A stretch of DNA of 64,000 nucleotides from Streptomyces olivochromogenes (GCF_001514115.1 NZ_KQ948486.1:1-64000), one strand, 5' to 3'. Positions 1 through 9,127 are shown, counted from the first letter of the stretch. Notes: a model not told the origin generated them from the letters alone. Numbers and translations are program-made.

Positions 1-28
1 ACTAGGGCGTGTATTGAGTCGTGATCAA
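1..28 (+). repeat. Left terminal inverted repeat
   Basis: Begins ACTAGGG and ends TCGTGATCAA. It pairs with the reverse complement of 2732-2759 with mismatches only at positions 8, 10 and 15. The transposase stop codon (27-25, minus strand) lies inside the repeat, as is common for compact IS elements. Confidence 0.8.
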
Positions 29-1025
29 CGGGTGGTCCGGGTGAGGTCTTTGATCCAGATCATCGAGGCGCGCAGGTGAAGGCCGGCGAGGTAGCTGTCC
101 GGGGTCTTGTCATACCGAGTGGCGACGCCTCGCCAGGCCTTGAGCTTGTTGATCAGACGCGCGACAGTGTTCCGCTCCTTGTACAGGTCGGCGTCGAGGC
201 TGACGGGCCGACCACCCCGGGCGCCCTTCTTCTTCCGGTTGGCGGTCTGGTCCTTCTTCTCCGGGATGACGGCCTTGATGTGGCGTTTGCGCAGGTGGGC
301 CTGGTTACCGCGGGACGAGTAGGCCTTATCCCCGGCGACGGCGCCCGGCCGGGTGTGGGGGCGGCCGACGGGTCCGCGGACCCGTATCTTCTTGAGCACG
401 GGGATGAACTGCGGGCTGTCCGCGGCCTGGCCCGCGGTCAGGACGAACACCAGCGGGCGGCATTTCCGGTCGGCGGCGAGGTGGACCTTGCTGGTCTGCC
501 CGCCCCACGAGCGTCCGAGGAGCGCGGCCTTCAGGCGGAGTTTCCGCCGCCGTCGGACGCGTCGCCGCTCTTCACGCTCGGGTCCGGTCCCGGCATCCTG
601 CCCATTTTATCCTTCGGAGTCGCCCCCTTTTGCCTGGCCTTCTCCTCCTCGGCGGCATTCTCCATTGCGGTGATGACGTCCTGGCCCAGATGTATCCCGG
701 CAGCATCATGGTGAGCGCGTGCGGTGGTGGAGTCGACGCTGACCAGGGACAGGTCCACCTCACCCCGCTTCGCGGCCTCTGCGATCAGTCCGTCCAGCAG
801 GGCTTCGAAGACGCCTGCGTCACGCCACTGCCGGAAGCGGTTGTGGACGGTCGACCAGGCGCCGAACTCGGCCGGCATCTCCCGCCACTGCCCGCCCGTC
901 TTGAACCGCCAGATCACGCCCTCGAACTGCTGTCGTAGCCGCTCGGGGTACAGGCCATACGCACCGATCGGCAGGTACGGATCGACGAACTCCCATTCGC
1001 TGTCGGTCAGTTGCACTCGCGTCAC
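25..1025 (-). CDS. IS5-family transposase split over two frames
   Basis: DDE transposase. The N-terminal part starts at a GTG at 1025 (VTRVQLTDSEWEF) and carries the insertion domain and first Asp (SVDSTTARAHHDA). It ends at a stop at 531-533. The rest continues in the -1 frame from about 545 (LKAALLGRSWGGQTSKVH, then AGDKAYSS and the C-terminal WRGVATRYDKT) to a stop at 25-27. IS5 relatives often make one protein by ribosomal frameshifting. The overlap near 531-550 contains a GGAAAC run but no textbook heptamer, so programmed -1 slippage and a simple mutation are both possible. All three catalytic regions appear present across the two frames. Confidence 0.8.
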
Positions 1026-1190
1026 GCAAGAAGATCTAGCATCCCCGCGTGAGCCACCGCCCACGGAGAACGCACCCCCGGGGTCTTGAACGGCCCTCGG
1101 AGCGAGGTGGGGCGCCGGCCGCCAGGAATAGGAACGGCGAGCCAGGGCCCGGGGTGCGGACCGTGGTCCGCATGAGACCGTCTGCGGGCT

Positions 1191-2114
1191 TCAGCCTGCC
1201 GACGTGCGTGCCTTGTCCCTGGTGCGGATGTGCTGGCTGAGAAAGAGAGCGGCGCGGTCCAGTGCCTCGTCGGCTTCGTCCAGGACGCCGGTGAACGCCT
1301 GGAAGACATGTGGAACGTCAGCGGTGATGTCCAGGATGACGTCCACTCCGGCGTCCCTCGCGCGCGTGGCCATGCGTGTGGAGTCGTCCAGGAGCATTTC
1401 GTTGGTGCCCGCCTGCAGAAGCATCGGGGGGAAGCCGGTCAGGTCGGCGAGGGTGGCGGGGCTGAGCATGGGCTGGTGGGGGTCCTGTCCCGCGCGATAC
1501 ATGGCTCCGGTGTGTTCCAGGCCCTCACGCGTGAAGAACGGATCGATGCTCGCCTTGGTGTCTATGCTCTCGCCTGTCCGGGTCCCGTCGAGTCCGGGGG
1601 AGAACGCCACGATCGCGGCGGGCATGGGCAGGCCCGCGTCACGGGCGGCGAGGCAGGTGGTGACAGTGAGGCCGCCACCGGCGGAGTCGCCGGCGAACAC
1701 GGTCGCCGAAGGGTCTTCGCCGCTGTCGAGAAGTGCGCGGTAGGCGCTCAGCCCGTCCTCGATCGCGGCCGGGAACGGGTGCTCAGGGGCAAGCCGGTAA
1801 TCCAGCGAGAACGCCCTGAACCCGGTTCTGGTCACCAGGTTCCCCGTCAGCGACATCGCCGTCTCCGGTGAACCGACCACGTAAGAGCCGCCGTGAAAGT
1901 AGAGGATCGTCCCTGCCTTCGGAGTGCCGGCCGGCTCGACGAGCACCGCGGGCCGATCGCCGAGCGTCGCAGTCCGGGTGCGGATCCCAGCCGGGACGAT
2001 CATTTCCCCCATCATCGCCCTGAACCCGGCGCGGAGCTCCTCCACCGACCGAGGGTTCTCCGACTGAGGCCGTCGGACCATCGCGTCGATCTCCGCGCGC
2101 TGTTGCCTGCTCAT
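1191..2114 (-). CDS. HSL-family alpha/beta hydrolase (esterase)
   Basis: A 307-residue esterase/lipase of the hormone-sensitive-lipase family. The oxyanion motif HGGSY is at about 74-78, the nucleophile elbow GDSAGG at 142-147 (Ser144), the acid in NEMLLDD near 239-244 and the catalytic His in VPHVF near 269. I chose ATG 2114 (MSRQQRAE); ATG 2126 is possible, and longer frames would run through the operator sites. It is transcribed divergently from the MarR gene, with two palindromes between them, so the MarR protein probably controls it. Length is normal and no defect is seen. Substrate unknown. Confidence 0.9.
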   Translation of the reverse strand: MSRQQRAEIDAMVRRPQSENPRSVEELRAGFRAMMGEMIVPAGIRTRTATLGDRPAVLVEPAGTPKAGTILYFHGGSYVVGSPETAMSLTGNLVTRTGFRAFSLDYRLAPEHPFPAAIEDGLSAYRALLDSGEDPSATVFAGDSAGGGLTVTTCLAARDAGLPMPAAIVAFSPGLDGTRTGESIDTKASIDPFFTREGLEHTGAMYRAGQDPHQPMLSPATLADLTGFPPMLLQAGTNEMLLDDSTRMATRARDAGVDVILDITADVPHVFQAFTGVLDEADEALDRAALFLSQHIRTRDKARTSAG

Positions 2115-2148
2115 TGTCGCCTCCATCACAAGTGCATGCCAAAGAACT

Positions 2149-2190
2149 ATATGCCTTGGCATATAGACTAGAATATATGCCATGGCATCT
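2149..2190. promoter_or_regulatory. Paired palindromic MarR operators
   Basis: Two near-identical palindromes start 26 bp apart: ATATGCCTTGGCATAT at 2149-2164 and ATATGCCATGGCATCT at 2175-2190 (core ATGCCATGGCAT is perfect). They occupy the gap between the divergent esterase and MarR genes, and the second overlaps the MarR ATG at 2182. This spacing and symmetry fit two MarR dimers and autoregulation. Binding is inferred. Confidence 0.75.
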
Positions 2191-2658
2191 AAGTCAAGCC
2201 GTGGCCCGATCGACCTCCCGGGCTTCTTCGCCGATCTCGTCCGCTGCGAGACACGCCTCTACAACGCGCTGAACGACCGCCTTCGCGAGCGGCACGGGAT
2301 CGTCACCTCGCAGTTCGAGTTCCTGCGCTTCCTGCGCGACTACCCCGGGTCCCGGGTGGCGGACCTCGCCACCGAATTCGCCATCGGGATCGGCGCGACC
2401 AGCAAGGGCATCGACCGCCTGGAGAAGCAGGCATGGGTCATACGGCGAACCAATCCATCGGATCGCCGCTCATCACTGCTGGACCTGACCGCCGGAGGCC
2501 TGCAACTCGTCGAGGCGGCGGAGGCGACCTTCACCAAAACACTGGCCGAGCTGACCGCAGACGTCCTCGGTGGTCCCTCAGGACTGGCCGCCGTACAGAT
2601 CCTCTCGGAGCTGCGCTCCGTGCTCGAACGCGACCAGCTCGGCCTGCCCACAGGCTGA
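2182..2658 (+). CDS. MarR-family transcriptional regulator
   Basis: A 158-residue winged-helix regulator. Helices near 20-60 form the dimer part, and the DNA-binding region runs about 55-105 (VADLATEFAIGIGATSKGIDRLEKQ, then the wing RRTNPSDRRSS). The ATG at 2182 lies within the second operator half, and no ribosome site precedes it, so the mRNA may be leaderless. It probably represses itself and the divergent esterase. It sits inside the inverted-repeat-bounded IS5 unit. Confidence 0.9.
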   Translation: MASKSSRGPIDLPGFFADLVRCETRLYNALNDRLRERHGIVTSQFEFLRFLRDYPGSRVADLATEFAIGIGATSKGIDRLEKQAWVIRRTNPSDRRSSLLDLTAGGLQLVEAAEATFTKTLAELTADVLGGPSGLAAVQILSELRSVLERDQLGLPTG

Positions 2659-2731
2659 CCGGCATGCGCATCCAGTGCGACTGCCCGTTCGCTGCGTGAT
2701 CAGCGTTTGTTACGAGGGTGAATCCCGCAGA

Positions 2732-2759
2732 TTGATCACGACTCGATACGCACCCTAGT
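2732..2759 (-). repeat. Right terminal inverted repeat
   Basis: Reads TTGATCACGA inward and CACCCTAGT at the outer edge. It is the inverted partner of 1-28 (25 of 28 identical) and lies 73 bp after the MarR gene. Confidence 0.8.
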
Positions 2760-2788
2760 AGCGCAACGTTACTGGTTTCAAAACGAAA

Positions 2789-3135
2789 CTAGATTGCGGA
2801 GGGCCTCGAATCGAGGTCGTCCGGCGCCGCGGGAGCCGCTCCCTTCCCGCCCCTCCGCTGATGTCGGGTCGCGCCAGGAGATGGTGCTCGCGCCGGTGAG
2901 GCGGCGGTCGTCAGGTCGGTCATGGCCATGTGGGTCATGGCTTCGGAGCTGACCGGCAGCGTCTCGTATTTGCGGGCCAGGCGTCGGTGGAGCATCAGCC
3001 AGCCGTATTTCCGCTCGGCCGTCCACCGCTTCGGTATCGGGGTGAATCCCCTGGCCCCAGGAGTACGGGTGATTTCCATGTCGATGCCGAGGGCGGCGGC
3101 ATGCTCGACCAAGTGCTGGCGGTAGCCGCCGTAGA
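2789..3135 (-). pseudogene. IS5-family transposase C-terminal relic
   Basis: The frame includes PIPKRWTAERKYGWLMLHRR and then LPVSSEAMTHMAMTDL, the end of an IS5-type DDE transposase. A frameshift moves the last residues (STISWRDPTSAEG) to another frame. Upstream only YGGYRQHLVEHAAALG is left and the N-terminal two thirds are missing. It is a dead fragment directly after the right inverted repeat of the first element. Confidence 0.75.
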
Positions 3136-3170
3136 CCCATGCTGCTCAGAACGGTGCCGGACGGCTGGCG

Positions 3171-3400
3171 TTGTCGGTCAACCGGGATCAGCCGTGCAGT
3201 GGAGCGTCAACGGGTCCGTACGCCGACCTTGGAGTCAGCGACGGCGCCAGCACCAGTGCCTGGTCGGGCCACACGAGCTGGAACCAACTGCCGGTCACCT
3301 TTGCCACCGGCAGCAGCCGAGCCGTCACCGACTACGTCCACGGCTCGTACGGCCGAAGTACTGTCTACGCCGACGTCTCGTCCTCAGCTGAGCATCGACG
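3171..3400 (+). pseudogene. Carbohydrate-binding domain fragment of a secreted hydrolase
   Basis: The frame reads SWNQLPVTFATGSS, then VTDYVHGSYGRSTVYADVS. This pattern is typical of beta-sandwich carbohydrate-binding modules on Streptomyces secreted glycoside hydrolases (W-x-Q-V-T-V-T-F, Y-V-H-G-x-Y-G). There is no signal peptide, linker or catalytic domain, and both ends are broken by IS relics. The family assignment is by motif only. Confidence 0.5.
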
Positions 3401-4180
3401 CCCCCACCACGCGTGCGGCGCGCACCCCGACGGGGGTAGCGCCGCACGACGGCGTTCCCCGGCAGCTCCGGGCATGCCTCACCCCTAGGAGTTGTCGTCA
3501 AAGTGTCACGCCCACATCAGCAGCGAGGCGAGGGTTACGGCTGCCTGGTACGACTCGGCGGTTTTGTCGTAGCGGGTGGGTGCGCCACGAGGCGCCATGG
3601 AATCGAGTGAGGTGAGAGACCTTCACCGCCGGGTTGTCGCAGCAATCCGGCTGAAGCTGGGGGCAGTTCGGCTCGGGGGATGCCGAGCCGGGCGGTAAGC
3701 AGCCCCGACAACGTCGGGACGGGATGGCACTGCCAGACAGCCCGGGTCCGGCTAGCGAGACGGGAAGGTGCACGCGAGAAATCAGTGCTTGACGCCCCGT
3801 AATTACGACACCGGCTCGAACCTGGCGGATGCGGGCCGGACGCAGTGCACGATCGCTGACAGTTGGCGATCGACTCCGAAGCCGGATCTACCTACCGGTG
3901 GGGAGGCCACGCCGAAAGCCTGCGGCGTAAGCGTGGCGATGCTGCCGGGGTAGAGCTGGGCACCTCACCCGTCGATCGATTCCGTGGTGAACGTGGGAAC
4001 TGCTCGCGGTCGTCCCAGGCTGGACATCCAGTCCGGTGGAGGGCAGGCCCATCGCCGGCTGATGGCCGTCGGGCAGGACGGAGGCTCCGTAGTACTCCGA
4101 GGCCGGGAGAGCCGGCCGCATGGGGAAGGGGGCCAGCAAGTCAGCAGTAAGGACACTGGAATGCCAGGAGGTTGTCGCCG

Positions 4181-5606
4181 GTGAATACTGACGAGCTGGA
4201 ATGGGCCTTGATGAAGGCCGAACGCCGGGTACTGGAGATCCAGACCAAGCTGCACCGTTGGGCTGCTGATGATCCTCATCGCAGGTTCGACGATCTGTTC
4301 AACTTCGTGGCCGATCCCGCCTTCCTGTTGGTGGCGTGGGACCGTGTCCGGGGAAACAAGGGTGCCCGCACGGCCGGAGTGGACGGGAAGACCGCACGCT
4401 CCATCGAAGCCGGGCAGGGAGTCGAGATGTGGCAGGCTACGGAATCAGATTAGAGACCGCAGCTTCCGACCGGTTCCCGTCCGTGAGCGGATGATTCCAA
4501 AGGCGAACGGCAAGCTTCGTCGTCTTGGGATTCCGACCGTGGAGGACCGGGTGGTCCAGGCGTCCTTGAAACTGGTGCTGGAGCCGGTGTTCGAAGCGGA
4601 GTTCCTCCCGTATTCCTATGGGTTCCGCCCGAACCGCCGGGCTCATGACGCGATCGCCGAGACTCGCTATCTCGCCAGCCACGGATATGAGTGGGTGGTG
4701 GAGGGCGACATCACGGCGTGCTTCGATGAGATCTCGCACCCGGCTCTTATGGAACGGGTGAGGAATCGAATCGGGGACAAGCGGGTGCTGTCCTTGGTGA
4801 AGGCGTTCTTGAAGTCTGGGATCCTGTCCCGGGACGGAGCCTTCACGGACACACGCACTGGAACCCCGCAGGGCGGGATCCTGTCGCCGCTGCTGGCCAA
4901 CATCGCGCTCTCGGTCCTGGACGAGTACATCGCCCAGGCCCCCGGAGGACCAGATAGCACCTCCGAGGATCGGCGCAGGAGACGGCGCCGGGGATTGCCC
5001 AACTACCGGCTGGTCCGGTATGCGGATGACTTCCTCGTGGTTGTCTTCGGGCGCCGTGAGCACGCCGAGGAATTACGTGACGAGGTCGCGGAGGCGTTGA
5101 AGTCGATGAGCCTTCGCCTGTCGGTGGAGAAGACAAAGATCACGCACATTGACGAGGGCCTTGATTTCCTCGGATGGCGCATCCAGCGTCACCGGAAACT
5201 GGGCACTGACCGGCAGTACATCTACACCTATCCGGCGCGGAAATCAGTGCGTTCCGCGATGGGTAAGGTGAAGGAACTGACCGGACGGCAGAACGTCGGA
5301 TTGTCGCTGGAGTCCTTGCTCCACCGACTGAACTTGGTGTTGCGAGGATGGTGCGCGTACTTCCGTCCCGGAGTGTCGAACGTCGCTTTCTGCTACCTCA
5401 GCCACTACACGTGGATGAGGGTGACACGATGGATCCGGGGCAAGCATCCCGGGATCACTTGGAAGCAACTCCGTCGACGCTATTACGGCGGTGGCTGGTG
5501 GCCTGCCACGGAGGAAGCGGAACTGTTCAACCCGGCAAAGGTAAGCACGACCAGATACCGATACCGGGGAACACTCATCCCGACCCCGTGGCCCACTACG
5601 GCATGA
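4181..5606 (+). pseudogene. ltrA: Group II intron reverse transcriptase/maturase, frameshifted
   Basis: Starts at GTG 4181 (MNTDELEWALMKAERR). The first frame carries RT0/RT1 (FNFVADPAFLLVAWDRVRGNKGA) and stops at 4453. The remaining domains continue in a second frame: RERMIPKANGKLRRLGIPT, the DITACFDEI motif, TPQGGILSPLLAN, the catalytic YADD in LVRYADDFLV, and maturase domain X to 5606. A small indel near 4430 causes the break; otherwise conservation is good, so the loss looks recent or may be an assembly error. It is the intron-encoded protein of the surrounding intron. Confidence 0.85.
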
Positions 5607-5637
5607 GGAACCGAACACCCCGAAACGGGATTTGTGG

Positions 5638-5678
5638 AGAGCCCGGTGCCCGGAGACGGGCACGCCGGGTTCGGGAGG
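5638..5678 (+). ncRNA. Group II intron domain V
   Basis: A hairpin with GAGCCCGGTGCCCG, a GAGA-type tetraloop and CGGGCACGCCGGG, followed by TTCGGGA. This is the usual bacterial domain V layout (AGC-type triad near the 5' side, TTCGGGA tail). A long domain VI stem (CTCGGGG pairing with CCCCGAG) leads to the 3' splice site at 5735. Confidence 0.75.
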
Positions 5679-5798
5679 CGGCTCGGGGAAACCCGCTGGT
5701 GGAAACACCAGCAGGGCGCCCCGAGTCGACCTCACCGATGCCGCGCCATTGCTTCAAGCGGTTAAGACGCCGTTTCTTTTGGCGTCCTGAGGCGTTGA

Positions 5799-6625
5799 GT
5801 GTGTGTGGAGAGGCTTGTCGAACATCTGGCTCCGGATGAGTTGTGGGAGCTGTTCCGGCGGGTGGTACCGCCGACGGTCGTGCAACGGCCGCAGGGTGGT
5901 GGCCGCCGACGTGTCGGCGACCGGGACGTGCTGGCGGCGATCGTCTTCGTTGCTACCTCCGGCTGTACCTGGCGCCAGCTCCCACCGGTCTTCGCCGCCC
6001 GCTGGCAGACGGTCTACCGCAGGTTTGCGTAGTGGAGCAGGGATAGGGTGTGGGCCCGGTTGTACCGGGTCGTCCTGGATGAGCTCGGCGCCCACGGCGA
6101 GCTGGACTGGTCTCGGTGCGCCATCGACTCAGTGAGCATCCGCGCCCTCAAGGGGGGCCACTGACGGGACCGAATCCGACCGACCGCGGCAAGAACGGAT
6201 CGAAGATTCATCTGATCTGCGATCGCAGCGGCCTGCCGGTCTCGGTCGCCGTGTCCAGCGCCAACGTGCACGACAACCAGGCTTTGGAGCCCTTGGTCTT
6301 GGGTATCCCGCCCATCAGGTCCCGACGCGGACCTCGCCGCCGACGGCCCAGCAAGCTCCATGGGGACAAGGGCTACGACTACGACCACCTGCGAAAATGG
6401 CTACGGGCATGTGGTATCATCCCGCGAATCGCGCGCCGCGGAGTCGAGAGTCCGGCTCGCCTCGGCCGTCACCGCTGGGTGGTCGAGCGAACGATGTCAT
6501 GGCTGTCGGGGTGCCGTCGGCTGCATCGACGCTACGAGCGGAAGGCCGAGCACTTCATGGGCTTCACGGCGATCGCAGTGATGCTCATCTGCCTGCGACG
6601 TCTGGGTGTCAGCGCCGGCCGGTAG
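5799..6625 (+). pseudogene. IS5-family transposase with stop and frameshift
   Basis: The N-terminal part (PDELWELFRRVVPP, GGGRRRVGDRDVLAAIVFV) stops at a TAG at 6030. The same frame resumes through LDWSRCAIDSVSIRALKGG. After about 6160 the rest is one frame off: GPNPTDRGKNGSKIHLICD, HGDKGYDYDHLR, RHRWVVERTMSWLSGCRRL, ending at 6625. All DDE motifs are present, but one stop and one frameshift leave no full product. It is related to the fragment at 56836. Confidence 0.85.
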
Positions 6626-6635
6626 CGTCTGCCCG

Positions 6636-6975
6636 GTGACCGATGACGTTGTTGTCTGGAACCGGCTCGCTGCCTTGCTCCCCGAAGCCGAGGCCCAGGA
6701 GATGAAGGACTGCTGGGACATCGGTGAGCAGGAAGCGGGGCTTGGCCTGCTTGTCTCCGGGCTCATCGCCCACCAGCTCCCGATCAGTGAGACGGTCACG
6801 GCGCAGATATCCGTGCTCGCGGAGGTCTGGGGCGAGGGGGAGTCGCTCACGCCCCAGATCCTTCAATGCCGTGGGGACGACGCGTGGACCCAGCTGAAGC
6901 TGATCGAGCACGCCGGCGACATCAACATCGAGTCGTCGGGCAGGGCCGACCGGGACGCGGCCAACGGGTGCCGGA
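6636..6975 (+). pseudogene. Hypothetical protein truncated by an IS relic
   Basis: From GTG 6636 the frame reads MTDDVVVWNRLAALLPEAEAQEMKD and continues as an acidic, helical protein of about 112 residues before it runs into the transposase relic at about 6975. Composition and third-position GC look like real coding sequence. I do not recognise a domain. The natural C-terminus seems lost. Confidence 0.5.
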
Positions 6976-7339
6976 GCCCCCTTTTCGGGTCCCGGCCGCG
7001 TGCTGGTGGGCCCGGACGATAGTGGAGTCGACCGATACCAGCCAATCGACCTCACCGGCCGCATCCGCCCGCGCCTGGGCTTCCCGCAGCATCCGGTCGA
7101 AGGTGCCGTCCCTGGCCCATCGGCGGAAGCGAGTGTGCGGCGTGGCCCAGGATCCGTACCGCTCCGGCATTGTCCCGCCAGGCCGTGCCCGTCCGAAACT
7201 TCCAGACGATCCCATTGAGGACCGTCCGGTCATCCAACCGCTTCCGTCCTCGCTCCGACCGAGGCAACAGAGGACGGACGGACTCCCACTCGGCATCGGA
7301 CAGTTCATGGCGACGTATCACCCGACCATGATCCACCAC
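6975..7339 (-). pseudogene. IS5-family transposase N-terminal fragment
   Basis: The frame from 7339 (RHELSDAEWESVRPLLP, TVLNGIVWKFRTGTAWRD) shifts frame at about 7200 and continues as RYGSWATPHTRFRRWARDG and SVDSTIVRAHQHAAGTRKGG, including the first catalytic Asp. The last two catalytic regions are absent. It abuts the truncated gene at 6636-6975. Confidence 0.8.
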
Positions 7340-7371
7340 GCAAGATCATTTGAAGACACCGCCGCGAGGGG

Positions 7372-8274
7372 TCAGCTGACCGGCAGCGCGCTGTTCTCCC
7401 GCCGGGAGACTGTGCCGAGCAATGTACGTGCGACGTCTTCCAGTGATCCGAGCAGCGGGTTCGGGTCGTCGGCGCGCGTGACGAGCACAACCTCGCAGGG
7501 GTCGGTGTCGATGACGGGTACCAGGGCGATGTCCTCGCGCACAGCGGCGCGTCGATCACTGGCAGGGAAGATCGCGACACAGTGGCCGGTGGCGACGAGC
7601 TCCAGCTTGTCCTCGTAGCTGTCGTCGATCGCGGGCTGAGGTGGCGCCGGGCGGTCGCCGACCGGCTTGGGCGTGCTCCAGACAACCGGAGTGCTGACGC
7701 AAGCCACCAGTTCCTCATCCGACAGAGCCCGCAGGCTGACTGCTTCCTCGTTCGCCAGAGGATGACTCGCCGATGTGACGAGCACCCGCGGTTCCTCATG
7801 GAGCGTGGTCACCCGGAAGCCGTCCGTGGGGAAGGGCAGGGGTTTGTACGCGACGAGGGCGTCGACCCGCCCCTCGGCAAGAGCGCGCGTGTCCCGCCAG
7901 TCGAGGTGCCGGGTGCGGACCTGGCCTTCAGGGTGCCGGCGGCGCAGTTCCTGCATACAGGCGGTGATGACCAGGCCTTCGGCGCAGCCGACGGTGACGG
8001 TACGAGGCTGCACGGCGGCTCTGGCCGTGCGAGCGGCTTGCTCGGCCTCCTGGAGCAGTATCCGGGCCCGGGGAAGGAATGCCCGACCGGCGTCGGTGAG
8101 GCTGCTGCCCTGCGGCGAACGGTCGAAAAGCCGGACACCGAGCTGAGCCTCCAATCGCTGGATCTGGCGGCTCAGCGACGGCTGCGCCAGGTGCAGCCTG
8201 GTGGCGGCCCGGCCGAAGTTGCCGTACTCCGCCACGACCGTGAAATAGCGCACGAGCCGCAGATCGACGTCCAT
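7372..8274 (-). CDS. LysR-family transcriptional regulator
   Basis: A 300-residue LysR regulator. The winged HTH spans about 1-60 (LRLVRYFTVVAEYGNFGRAA, QPSLSRQIQRLEAQLG), followed by a linker helix and a two-lobe effector-binding domain (about 90-290). Length is typical. It is divergent from an SDR gene across a 99-bp gap, the usual LysR/target layout, so it most likely controls the SDR. The effector is unknown. Confidence 0.92.
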   Translation of the reverse strand: MDVDLRLVRYFTVVAEYGNFGRAATRLHLAQPSLSRQIQRLEAQLGVRLFDRSPQGSSLTDAGRAFLPRARILLQEAEQAARTARAAVQPRTVTVGCAEGLVITACMQELRRRHPEGQVRTRHLDWRDTRALAEGRVDALVAYKPLPFPTDGFRVTTLHEEPRVLVTSASHPLANEEAVSLRALSDEELVACVSTPVVWSTPKPVGDRPAPPQPAIDDSYEDKLELVATGHCVAIFPASDRRAAVREDIALVPVIDTDPCEVVLVTRADDPNPLLGSLEDVARTLLGTVSRRENSALPVS

Positions 8275-8373
8275 CCGTCAAGCGTACGTCGCGCGCTGTC
8301 ATGCGCCTGGCACATGACGGCATACGGAACAGGTCTTGGACAAGGTGTGCTGGTGGCTATTTGGCTTGAGGGC

Positions 8374-9117
8374 ATGACCACTTATGACGGCAAGAAGATC
8401 GTGATCACGGGCGGAAGCAGCGGTATCGGCCTGGCTACCGCCCGGTTGTTCGCGGACGGTGGGGCGCACGTACTGATCACCGGCCGCACCCGATCCACCC
8501 TGGACGCCGCGCTGGAGCAGCTGGGGGACAAGGCGGTCGGCGTCCGCAGCGACGCCGCGTCCCTGAAGGACATCAAGGCGCTGGCCGACACGGTTCAGGA
8601 GCGGTTCGGCGCAGTGGACGCGCTGTTCGTCAACGCCGGCGTCACCGCGTCCGCGCCGTTCGACTCGACGACGGAGGAGATGTACGACGCGCTGTTCGAC
8701 ATCAACACCAAGGGCCCATACTTCACGGTGCAGGCGTTGGCGCCGCTGTTGCGCGAGGGAAGCGGCGTGGTCCTCACCACGTCGGTGGTGAACGTCCTGG
8801 GCCTCGACGCGCTCAGTGTCTACTCGGCGAGCAAGGCAGCCCTGCGGTCGATGACGCGCACCCTGGCCCGTGAGCTGCTGCCGCGCAAGGTGCGTGTCAA
8901 TGCCGTGAGCCCCGGCCCGACCGACACGGGCGTCCTGGACCGCTCCGTCCCCGCCGATGTCGCCGAGACGATAAAGGACACCTACCGGAGCACCAACCCG
9001 ATGCAGCGGCTGGGGACGTCCGAGGAAGTGGCCGCCGCGGTGGCGTACTTGGCGTTCGGCGCGTCCTTCTCGACGGGAACGGAGTTCCCTGTCGACGGAG
9101 GGGCGTCGCAGCTCTAG
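8374..9117 (+). CDS. SDR-family oxidoreductase
   Basis: A 247-residue classical short-chain dehydrogenase. Cofactor motif TGGSSGIG at 12-19, NAG at 87-89, catalytic Ser near 137 and YSASK (Tyr150, Lys154), ending with the usual PVDGGASQL tail. I chose the ATG at 8374, which opens directly on the Rossmann fold. Arg residues after beta-2 (GRTR) suggest NADP(H) preference. Its probable regulator is the divergent LysR gene. Substrate not predictable. Confidence 0.92.
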   Translation: MTTYDGKKIVITGGSSGIGLATARLFADGGAHVLITGRTRSTLDAALEQLGDKAVGVRSDAASLKDIKALADTVQERFGAVDALFVNAGVTASAPFDSTTEEMYDALFDINTKGPYFTVQALAPLLREGSGVVLTTSVVNVLGLDALSVYSASKAALRSMTRTLARELLPRKVRVNAVSPGPTDTGVLDRSVPADVAETIKDTYRSTNPMQRLGTSEEVAAAVAYLAFGASFSTGTEFPVDGGASQL

Positions 9118-9127
9118 GCCGTGTCCG

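Larger units (their letters stand above)
1..2759. mobile_element. IS5-type unit with esterase and MarR cargo
   Basis: The segment is bounded by 28-bp inverted repeats (1-28 and 2732-2759) that agree at 25 of 28 positions. Inside are a split IS5-family transposase, an alpha/beta hydrolase and a MarR regulator. No matching end is visible just upstream of the transposase (about 1030-1190), where a simple IS would stop. I infer that the two non-transposition genes lie inside the mobile unit. Both outer ends contain CTAG. The left flank lies outside the window, so a target duplication cannot be judged. An alternative is that the right end belongs to a second, mostly deleted copy. Confidence 0.55.
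3580..5735 (+). mobile_element. Group II intron
   Basis: The 5' end is GTGCG (3580-3584), matching the bacterial group II consensus GUGYG, and the 3' end is AC (5734-5735). Domain V is recognisable at 5638-5678 and a domain VI stem follows. A reverse transcriptase/maturase frame lies in the domain IV position. The ends are fixed independently because removing the 2,156 bp restores an IS5 transposase frame. The encoded protein is frameshifted, so retromobility is probably lost unless a helper acts in trans. Confidence 0.85.
3488..5770 (-). pseudogene. IS5-family transposase fragment split by a group II intron
   Basis: Two minus-strand pieces, 5736-5770 (NRLKQWRGI) and 3488-3579 (ATRYDKTAESYQAAVTLASL), join in frame when 3580-5735 is removed and give a standard IS5 transposase C-terminus ending MWA-stop. 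Only this C-terminal part survives. The intron lies antisense to the transposase, so it cannot splice out of the transposase mRNA. Confidence 0.8.

Noticed and set aside
4172..4453. Independent small gene before the maturase
   Set aside because: Its sequence is the N-terminal RT0/RT1 part of the same reverse transcriptase, separated by a frameshift.
7582..8373. N-terminal extension of the SDR gene
   Set aside because: The frame is open upstream of 8374 but runs antisense through the LysR gene; ATG 8374 starts directly before the Rossmann motif.
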